From Wenzhouxiangella sp. (GTDB taxonomy: Bacteria; Pseudomonadota; Gammaproteobacteria; Xanthomonadales; Wenzhouxiangellaceae), in the NCBI GenBank assembly GCA_018400355.1, contig JAGYMV010000019.1, positions 1 through 10,747 on the forward strand: a stretch of 10,747 nt of DNA, in the 5' to 3' direction. Both the position numbers and the translations under genes were made by a program. The notes below the pieces were generated by a model. That model did not search any database. It was not told the DNA's origin and saw only the letters and a list, made by a program, of their open reading frames with translations. How positions within the stretch are numbered: the stretch's first letter is position 1; the number at the start of each line of letters is the position of its first letter. This document shows positions 1 through 5,921 of the stretch, piece by piece.

Positions 1-512
1 CTGGGGTGGCATTTAACGTCGCCTACCGTTATGTCGATTGGCTGTTGACTGTTCCACTGCTGTTGATCGAATTGATCTTAGTTATGGGCTTGTCAAAATC
101 AGAAACTGTCCGTAAGAGCGTCTCGCTCGGTGGTGCAGCTGCCCTGATGATCATCCTCGGTTACCCAGGTGAGGTATCTGGTGGCATCGACGGCACCCGC
201 ATGTTGTGGGGCGTCTTGTCAATGATTCCATTCCTCTACATCGTCTACAACCTGTTCGTTGGTCTGTCTGATTCAATCAACAGCCAGCCTGCAGAAGTCC
301 GTGGACTGATCAGCACAGCGCGTTGGATCGTGGTTCTTTCTTGGTCCTTCTATCCTGTTGTTTACTTCCTGCCATTCGCTATTTCAATGGACGGCGGTAC
401 TGCAACAGCTGTGATCGAAGTGGGCTACACTGCTGCTGACATCATCGCGAAAGCGGCCTTTGGTGTGTTGATCTTCACCATTGCTGTTCGCAAATCACGT
501 GGTGCTGCGTAA
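1..512 (+). CDS. Xanthorhodopsin/proteorhodopsin-type light-driven proton pump (5' end missing)
   Basis: Microbial rhodopsin, a retinal-binding seven-helix inner-membrane protein that pumps protons outward on illumination. The reading frame is open to the left window edge, so helices A, B and the start of C are outside; the GTG at 6 is an internal valine. Counting that valine as residue 1, helix C carries R8, D11 (proton acceptor), T15, L19 and E22 (proton donor), equivalent to R94, D97, T101, L105 and E108 of green proteorhodopsin. Leucine at the 105 position predicts green absorption. Helix F has the pocket residues W113, Y116 and P117; helix G has D145 and the Schiff-base lysine K149. Helix E has G69 where bacteriorhodopsin has W138, a xanthorhodopsin-like trait. 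Arginine codons are only CGT or CGC, unlike the crt genes, suggesting high expression. The downstream retinal pathway fits its role. Proton pumping is inferred from residues; family assignment is very secure. Confidence 0.97.
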   Translation, partial: GVAFNVAYRYVDWLLTVPLLLIELILVMGLSKSETVRKSVSLGGAAALMIILGYPGEVSGGIDGTRMLWGVLSMIPFLYIVYNLFVGLSDSINSQPAEVRGLISTARWIVVLSWSFYPVVYFLPFAISMDGGTATAVIEVGYTAADIIAKAAFGVLIFTIAVRKSRGAA

Positions 513-530
513 GGGTCCTTAAGGGTCCTT
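511..530 (+). repeat. Tandem 10-bp repeat, self-complementary, at rhodopsin stop codon
   Basis: The decamer AAGGGTCCTT occurs twice in direct tandem; the first copy overlaps the last two bases of the rhodopsin TAA stop. Because the unit is nearly palindromic, the RNA of the two copies can fold back on itself, with the ends AAGG/CCTT pairing, two central G-U pairs and a 4-base loop. It may be a small 3'-end stabilising hairpin for the opsin mRNA or simply a duplication. The repeat is directly visible; any function is inference. Confidence 0.8.
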
Positions 531-535
531 AAAAC

Positions 536-540
536 GGAGA
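536..540 (+). promoter_or_regulatory. Possible ribosome binding site GGAGA upstream of alternative crtE starts
   Basis: GGAGA lies 10 bases before a GTG at 551 and 13 bases before an ATG at 554, both in frame with crtE. It is the best Shine-Dalgarno-like match in the intergenic region, and it supports translation beginning before the hairpin at 563-598 rather than at the ATG at 599. It bears directly on the unresolved crtE start. Confidence 0.4.
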
Positions 541-562
541 CATCACTGTCGTGATGAAGAAC

Positions 563-598
563 AATCCCCGGTCAACTCACTTGGCCGGGGATTTTTTT
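563..598 (+). terminator. Intrinsic terminator-like hairpin between rhodopsin and crtE
   Basis: The arm AATCCCCGG (563-571) is perfectly complementary to CCGGGGATT (585-593). The stem can extend by a T-G and a C-G pair to leave a 9-base loop, and a run of seven T (592-598) follows. This is a textbook Rho-independent terminator for the rhodopsin transcript. The crtE ATG at 599 immediately follows the T tract. Since no clear promoter is visible between rhodopsin and crtE, the crt genes may depend on read-through, which would keep enzyme levels below opsin level. That regulatory reading is inference. Confidence 0.85.
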
Positions 599-1489
599 AT
601 GGCTGAAGGAAAAAGGCCGCAAGTGCCCGCCTTCGCCTCAGAACTTCAGCAAGCCAATCGCATCTTGCTCGAATCCCTGGATCATGGACTCTCCTCAGGG
701 ACGCAATTACATGCAGCCCTGACCCACCACTTCAATGCGGGTGGCGGCCGAGTCCGAATGGCTATGGCACTGGACTCAGGTCGACGCTTGGGGCTATCGG
801 CCCAGAACCGGCTGCACCTGGCACTGGCCACTGAATTGCTCCACAACGCCTCACTGATCCATGATGATCTGCAAGATCAGGACACCACGCGTCGAGGTCA
901 ACCCGCCGTGTGGGCGGCCTACGGCACCGATGTGGCGATTTTGGCTGGGGACTATCTCCTAGCCACCGCTTTTGGCCAACTCGGGCACTGCACCGAACGG
1001 CTACCTGCTTTGCTTCGCCATTTTCAAACAAGAACAACGGACCTGATCTTTGGACAGGCACTGGATTTGGCTGCCAATGACTCGACCCAAGCATTTTCCC
1101 TTGAACGCTATCGCCAGATTGTTTCGGCCAAGTCGGGTGCCTTGCTCGCCATGCCATTGGAACTGACTTTGTTGGCCTCAGGCCAAGACCAATATCTGCC
1201 CACGGCACAGGCCGCAGGCCAAGCATTTGCTGTGGCCTATCAGATTTCAGATGACTTGATGGACATACAAGCCGATGCGCGCCACGATTGCCTGAATCTG
1301 GTCCATGGATTACTCCAACTGGGTCAAGACAACGCTTTGCATGTCGCCATCACAGAAGGTCAGTTACAGTGTCAGCAAGCGATTGACTTAGCAGACACTT
1401 TGCCGAGTTCCTGTGCAGAATTGATGGCAACCAAAGCAAAAAAACTACGCATGCATTTCAAACAAACAGAAGAGACACACGGCTCATGA
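599..1489 (+). CDS. crtE: Geranylgeranyl diphosphate synthase CrtE (polyprenyl synthetase)
   Basis: Trans-prenyltransferase making GGPP from isopentenyl and allylic diphosphates, the first step toward carotenoids; cytosolic. Starting at ATG 599 it is 296 residues, the family's usual size. The first aspartate-rich motif DDLQD is at about 89-93, followed by RRG; the second, DDLMD, is at 218-222, preceded by YQIS. Alanine five residues before the first motif fits GGPP rather than FPP length control. Oddities: the normal GGKR motif reads GGGR (48-51), and the segment after the second motif is short and lacks the usual GK-containing loop. In-frame starts at GTG 551 or ATG 554 would add 15-16 residues and have a better Shine-Dalgarno sequence, but translation would cross the terminator-like hairpin. 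ATG 599 was chosen because it gives normal N-terminal length. It overlaps crtI by ATGA. Family is certain; exact start and product chain length are less so. Confidence 0.93.
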   Translation: MAEGKRPQVPAFASELQQANRILLESLDHGLSSGTQLHAALTHHFNAGGGRVRMAMALDSGRRLGLSAQNRLHLALATELLHNASLIHDDLQDQDTTRRGQPAVWAAYGTDVAILAGDYLLATAFGQLGHCTERLPALLRHFQTRTTDLIFGQALDLAANDSTQAFSLERYRQIVSAKSGALLAMPLELTLLASGQDQYLPTAQAAGQAFAVAYQISDDLMDIQADARHDCLNLVHGLLQLGQDNALHVAITEGQLQCQQAIDLADTLPSSCAELMATKAKKLRMHFKQTEETHGS

Positions 1490-2970
1490 GTCATCTTGTT
1501 GTGATTGGTGGCGGCTTTGGTGGCATTGCCGCCGCCCTACGTGCCCGCGCCAAGGGGTACGAAGTGACCCTCGTAGACCGATGTCCAAGGCTGGGTGGGC
1601 GAGCTCAGGTTTTTGAGCGCGCAGGCTATCGTCATGATGCAGGCCCCACCGTGATTACCGCGCCCTTTTTATTCGAAGAGTTATTCGAGTTGTTTGATCG
1701 CAAACTGAGCGACTACATCAAACTGGTGCCATTAAAACCGTGGTACCGGTTTCGCTTCAATGATGGTGAGCACTTTGATTACGGTGGGAGCATGGAAGAC
1801 ACCCTCTCAGAAATCAATCGCCTGAGCCCACCAGATGTCGAGAATTATCAGAAGCTCCTGAAAGACTCCAAAAAGCTTTACGATGTGGGCTTTACTCGGC
1901 TCTCAGATGCGCCATTCCACAGCTTCTGGTTTATGCTCAAGCAGGTGCCTCACTTAATCCGTCTTGGGGCGTGGCGGACCGTGTGGCAGATGATCACACG
2001 CCGCATCGAAAGTGACTATTTGCGTCAAGCGTTTTCAATACAGCCTTTGCTGGTGGGCGGCAACCCTTTTGATACAACCAGCATTTATGGCCTCATCCAC
2101 TTCTTAGAACAAGCCCATGGGGTGCACTTTGCCATGGGTGGCACAGGCGCCTTGGTTGATGGGCTAGAGAAGCTGATGCGTGAGGTGGGCATTGAAATCC
2201 AGTTGGGCACCACGGTTGAAAGCCTAGAGGTTCGGGGTGAGAAAATCACCCGAATTAAAACCTATGACGAGCAGCACCAACACAAAGAAATGGCGTGCGA
2301 TGCGGTGATCTCCAATGCCGATCCCGCGCACTTATATGGTGAGTTGCTGCCCTCTCAGGCGGTAAAGACCTCTGCCCAAATCAAAGTGCGCCACGCCAAA
2401 AAGTCCATGGGTCTTTTCGTGCTGTTTTTTGGTACGCGGCGACAGTACCCAGACATCGCACACCACACCATTTGGATGGGCCCACGCTACCGTGATCTAT
2501 TAAAAGACATCTTCCAAAAAAAGATCTTGGCAGACGACTTTTCCATTTATCTCCACCGACCGACGGCCACCGACCCAAGCTTTGCCCCAGCCGGCTGCGA
2601 TAGCTTTTATGCCTTGGTTCCGGTGCCCAACCTACAAGGTCAAATCGATTGGGACATCGAAGGACCCAAGCTCAGCAAACGCGTCATTCAAGCCCTAGAA
2701 GACACGATGATGCCGGAACTCTCCAGCCATTTGGAGGCCGATTTTTATATGACCCCTGAGGATTTTGAGGAGCGCTATCTCTCACCCCAGGGGGCGGGCT
2801 TTTCTATCGCACCGGACTTTAGTCAGTCGGCTTGGTTTCGGTTTCACAACAAAGCCGAAGGCCCAAGCAATCTGTATTTGGTTGGTGCAGGGACCCACCC
2901 GGGCGCGGGCATGCCTGGCGTGTTGTGCTCTGCTAAGGTTATCGATCGACTGTTGGAGCCTGTCTCATGA
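1486..2970 (+). CDS. crtI: Phytoene desaturase CrtI
   Basis: FAD-dependent, membrane-associated desaturase converting phytoene to lycopene by successive desaturations. It is 494 residues, standard for bacterial CrtI. The N-terminal dinucleotide-binding motif is GGGFGG at 8-13, followed by the typical VDRCPRLGGR segment and DAGPTVIT, a CrtI hallmark. The C-terminal FAD/CrtI signature with GAGTHPGAGMPG is at about 467-478. The start ATG overlaps the crtE stop as ATGA, and its own stop overlaps the crtB start the same way, implying translational coupling. Number of desaturation steps cannot be read from sequence; lycopene as product is inferred from the lycopene cyclase next to it. CrtO/CrtN-type relatives are less likely because of the crtE-crtB-crtY context. 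Confidence 0.97.
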   Translation: MSHLVVIGGGFGGIAAALRARAKGYEVTLVDRCPRLGGRAQVFERAGYRHDAGPTVITAPFLFEELFELFDRKLSDYIKLVPLKPWYRFRFNDGEHFDYGGSMEDTLSEINRLSPPDVENYQKLLKDSKKLYDVGFTRLSDAPFHSFWFMLKQVPHLIRLGAWRTVWQMITRRIESDYLRQAFSIQPLLVGGNPFDTTSIYGLIHFLEQAHGVHFAMGGTGALVDGLEKLMREVGIEIQLGTTVESLEVRGEKITRIKTYDEQHQHKEMACDAVISNADPAHLYGELLPSQAVKTSAQIKVRHAKKSMGLFVLFFGTRRQYPDIAHHTIWMGPRYRDLLKDIFQKKILADDFSIYLHRPTATDPSFAPAGCDSFYALVPVPNLQGQIDWDIEGPKLSKRVIQALEDTMMPELSSHLEADFYMTPEDFEERYLSPQGAGFSIAPDFSQSAWFRFHNKAEGPSNLYLVGAGTHPGAGMPGVLCSAKVIDRLLEPVS

Positions 2971-3905
2971 CACAACACGAATCCGATGCCCTGCCACACC
3001 CATTGGAAATCTTGGCTGAGCATGGCCGAACATTTCATTTCGCCAGTCACCTTTTGGGTGAGACCTATCGCACTCGTGCCGCCCAGCTCTATGCATTCTG
3101 TCGCTATGTCGATGATTTGGCAGACAAAGCCCAAGACAAACAGCTGGCGAAGAAGCGTCTCTTATCGCTAAAACGAGACCTCACACTCAGAGCCTCCAAA
3201 CAACCACAGTGTCAGCAAATGCTCTCACTGATTGAGGAGACCGGGATGCCATTAACGCCGGTGATCGCTTTGATTGATGGTGCCATGCAAGATCTTGATC
3301 CGGTCAACGTCGCCACTGAGGCGCAATTGATCCAATACGCCTACCAAGTGGCGGGTACGGTCGGCTTGATGATGTGCGCGGTTCTCGACGTCAAAGACCC
3401 CAAGGCCCTGCCCTATGCCATCGACCTTGGCATGGCCATGCAGCTGACCAATATTGCTCGCGATGTGGGTGAGGATGCTGAGCTTGGGCGTGTTTACCTG
3501 CCCAGCGATTGGGTCGGGTCTCTGACACCGAGCCAAATTTGTGACCCCACCTTGTCGCAAGCGCAAACCTTGCGCGTGGCCACTCGGAGAATGCTGTTTT
3601 TAGCCGATGAATACTACGACAGTGGGCTCCAGGGTCTCTATTATTTACCCAGAGGCGCCCGTTGGGGCATCCTCGTGGCCGCCAAAGTCTATCGCGAGAT
3701 CGGCTCCCTAATCGCCAAAGCCAACTACCAGTCTTGGGATCGTCGAGCGGTTGTCTCTAAAAGGCGAAAAATCAAGCGGGCCAGCACCGCCATTTTGGCG
3801 CATGTCTTAAAAGACCGCTTCAGACAACGTCACCCACTGCACAACCCAGCGCTCCACCGCGATTTGCATCAGCACTACGGAGCCAACCAGTCCAAGGCGG
3901 CTTGA
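2967..3905 (+). CDS. crtB: Phytoene synthase CrtB
   Basis: Squalene/phytoene synthase family enzyme that joins two GGPP head to head to give 15-cis-phytoene, the committed carotenoid step. At 312 residues it is of usual length. The first aspartate-rich motif, DDLAD, lies at 49-53 within YAFCRYVDDLAD. The second is at about 166-170 in LTNIARDVGED, followed by GRVYLP, the classic family signature. YQVAGTVGLMM at about 126-136 is also diagnostic. ATG at 2967 overlaps the crtI stop (ATGA) and has a good Shine-Dalgarno GGAG at 2955-2958, 8 bases upstream. The C-terminus is basic, consistent with peripheral membrane contact. The crtY start follows after 7 bases. No truncation or missing catalytic residue seen. 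Confidence 0.97.
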   Translation: MTQHESDALPHPLEILAEHGRTFHFASHLLGETYRTRAAQLYAFCRYVDDLADKAQDKQLAKKRLLSLKRDLTLRASKQPQCQQMLSLIEETGMPLTPVIALIDGAMQDLDPVNVATEAQLIQYAYQVAGTVGLMMCAVLDVKDPKALPYAIDLGMAMQLTNIARDVGEDAELGRVYLPSDWVGSLTPSQICDPTLSQAQTLRVATRRMLFLADEYYDSGLQGLYYLPRGARWGILVAAKVYREIGSLIAKANYQSWDRRAVVSKRRKIKRASTAILAHVLKDRFRQRHPLHNPALHRDLHQHYGANQSKAA

Positions 3906-3912
3906 GCACGCA

Positions 3913-5046
3913 GTGAACGGCCGAACCCAATTTGACCTAGCCATCCTTGGCGGGGGCTGTGCTGGATTGGCCTTGGGCCATCGTTTGGCGAATGACCCGC
4001 TACAACACCAGCGCGTCATCATTGTTGAACCACGCGAAACCTATCAAAATGACCGAACGTGGAGTTTTTGGGCACCTCGAAATCACACCCTCGATCATTT
4101 GGTGAGCAAGACATGGGATCGTTGGGCTTATGGTCAACTGCACTCAGCACAACGCTCACATTTCACGCCCCATCACCCATACCAAAGCATTCAAAGCATG
4201 GACTTCTACCAATGGGCACTGGATGCCATCACCGCCTCTGAGTCGGTTGAATTGGCGCTTGGGGAACGCGTCGAGTCCGTTGAACCATTGGAACGCGGTT
4301 GGCTGGTCCATACCAACCAAGGCGCATTCAAAACCAGCAACATTGTGGATACGCGACCACCCGGTCAGTCCCAACTTAAAAGCGCCAAGATGTATCAGTG
4401 CTTTGTTGGCGAGCGTTTAAAAAAACCAGGTGCATTCAAGCCGGATCAGGCCGAGCTGATGACCGACATGGTGGCTGATGAGCATGGCTTTTTGTTCACC
4501 TATGTCTTGCCCCTAAGCACCGATGAGGCATTGGTTGAGGCGACCCGATTTTCCAAAACGCCACCACCGTGGGATGTCCTCATGGCCGATCTCAGAAACA
4601 TCAAAGCACGTCGTGGCTGGCTGGATGGTCTCGTGACAGACCAAGAAAAAGCCCGACTTCCCATGGGGCTCTTGCCCCTAGCAAACCCAAATCCGAGCTG
4701 GGTACATGCAGGGACCGCTGCCGGCGGATTGCGCGCAGCATCGGGCTATGGCTTTATGCGCATCCAGCGCTGGGCGAAGCTATGCCATGAGTCCTTGCGT
4801 CACCGAAAAAAACCCATGGCTCATGGGCCTGAGCCTAGGTTTCAAGCCTGGATGGACACCTTATTCCTCGACGTATTGCTCAAAGAACCCGCACGCGTCC
4901 CTGAACTGTTTGAGGCACTCTATGCCCATGCACCTGTTGAGACATTGATCCGGTTCATGTCCGACCAATCCTCTGTTTGGGACAAGCTCCACATCATCCG
5001 CTCACTGCCCGCAGGGCCATTTTTGCGTACAATGTTCAGTCGATGA
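3913..5046 (+). CDS. crtY: Lycopene beta-cyclase CrtY
   Basis: Flavoprotein that cyclises both ends of lycopene to give beta-carotene, the direct precursor of retinal; probably membrane-associated. It has 377 residues, typical of CrtY. The nucleotide-binding motif GGGCAG is at 13-18; the CrtY hallmark DRTWSFW is at 47-53. LVEATRF, containing the presumed catalytic acid E209, is at 207-213; GTAAGG (267-272) and SGYGF (277-281) form the C-terminal flavin/substrate signature. The start is GTG, 7 bases after the crtB stop, with no strong Shine-Dalgarno sequence, so translation probably depends on ribosomes leaving crtB. This is the only junction of the crt block that is not an overlap. The stop codon overlaps the blh start as ATGA. 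A carotenoid epsilon-cyclase activity is unlikely given the retinal-forming gene downstream. Confidence 0.95.
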   Translation: MNGRTQFDLAILGGGCAGLALGHRLANDPLQHQRVIIVEPRETYQNDRTWSFWAPRNHTLDHLVSKTWDRWAYGQLHSAQRSHFTPHHPYQSIQSMDFYQWALDAITASESVELALGERVESVEPLERGWLVHTNQGAFKTSNIVDTRPPGQSQLKSAKMYQCFVGERLKKPGAFKPDQAELMTDMVADEHGFLFTYVLPLSTDEALVEATRFSKTPPPWDVLMADLRNIKARRGWLDGLVTDQEKARLPMGLLPLANPNPSWVHAGTAAGGLRAASGYGFMRIQRWAKLCHESLRHRKKPMAHGPEPRFQAWMDTLFLDVLLKEPARVPELFEALYAHAPVETLIRFMSDQSSVWDKLHIIRSLPAGPFLRTMFSR

Positions 5047-5921
5047 TCTGGCCGATTGAAACGCGTTTCTTTATTCCCATTGCCGTGGTGGCCGCTGTGG
5101 CGCTGGGCGCCTTCCCCAGCGCAATCCCTGAGGTGTGGCAGTTGGCGGTGCTGGCGTTTGGGGTCGTGGTCTTAGGTCTACCGCACGGCGCGTTGGACCC
5201 GGCGATTGCAGCGCGCGCCGGCCTGGTTCGTTCCAAAGCCAGCCTATGGGTATTTAATGCGGCCTACACCGCCGTGGTCTTGGCCGTCATTGCCCTTTGG
5301 TGGCTCGCCCCGGTCTTTAGTTTGGCGCTGTTTTTGGCCGTCAGCGCTTGGCATTTTGCGGGCGACTGGCGGGACACCCTTCCATGGTGGGCGCAAGGCA
5401 TCGGCGGGGCTGGCCTGCTCTTACTGCCCATCACTTTTCACACCGAAGCCGTTGCGACCATCTTTGTGGCTTTATCGGGCCCGGGCGGCGCCACTTTGGC
5501 CGAGACACTGGGACAACTGGGTTGGTTTGTGCCACTGGCCATGGTATCCGTGTCAGGGTTTGCGCTCATCAAGCGCCAATGGGCCAGCGGGCTTGAGTTC
5601 ATGGCGTTGGTATTGATTGGCGTCTTGGCGCCACCCTTGGTCTTTTTTATCATCTATTTTTGCTCCCTGCACAGCCCCAGGCACCTGCGAGAGCATTTCC
5701 AACAAGCCGACAGACGCGACCATGGGCGTTTGTGGCGCATGCTGATTGGCTACACATTGGCCACCTTGCTGCTGATCATCCCAATGCTCTGGCTCTGGTC
5801 GAGCCTTTCAGTGAACGAGACCATTGTGCGTTTGGTCTTTGTGGGCTTAGCGGCCGTGACCGTGCCACACATGATGCTGATGGTCTATGCTGAGTCTAAG
5901 ACCTCAACCACCCAGTGTTGA
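5043..5921 (+). CDS. blh: Beta-carotene 15,15'-dioxygenase, Brp/Blh family
   Basis: Integral-membrane non-heme iron oxygenase that cleaves beta-carotene into two all-trans-retinal molecules, supplying the rhodopsin chromophore. It has 292 residues with many hydrophobic segments. Family histidines are visible: H48 in LGLPHGALD, H104 in SAWHFAGDW, H210 and H214 in HSPRHLREH, with H276 in VPHMM. These are the expected iron-ligand candidates. The start ATG 5043 overlaps the crtY stop as ATGA and gives a normal N-terminus; a longer frame reaching back to 4977 inside crtY is not needed. No good Shine-Dalgarno sequence is seen, so expression is likely coupled to crtY. Its last 37 bases overlap the end of recJ on the other strand. 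Blh at the end of crtEIBY is the standard layout of marine proteorhodopsin cassettes. Confidence 0.95.
   Translation: MIWPIETRFFIPIAVVAAVALGAFPSAIPEVWQLAVLAFGVVVLGLPHGALDPAIAARAGLVRSKASLWVFNAAYTAVVLAVIALWWLAPVFSLALFLAVSAWHFAGDWRDTLPWWAQGIGGAGLLLLPITFHTEAVATIFVALSGPGGATLAETLGQLGWFVPLAMVSVSGFALIKRQWASGLEFMALVLIGVLAPPLVFFIIYFCSLHSPRHLREHFQQADRRDHGRLWRMLIGYTLATLLLIIPMLWLWSSLSVNETIVRLVFVGLAAVTVPHMMLMVYAESKTSTTQC

Noticed and set aside
6..8. GTG as the start of the rhodopsin gene
   Set aside because: The frame is open upstream and the visible protein begins inside helix C; helices A and B must lie before the window.
513..550. Promoter for the crt block
   Set aside because: No convincing -35/-10 pair is visible; the AT-rich part is explained by the tandem repeat.
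762..1226. 154-residue minus-strand ORF opposite crtE
   Set aside because: Antisense to both CrtE aspartate-rich regions, no family resemblance, no start signal.
4977..5042. Longer blh beginning inside crtY
   Set aside because: The extra residues are a shadow of crtY coding sequence; ATG 5043 in the ATGA overlap gives the normal Blh N-terminus.
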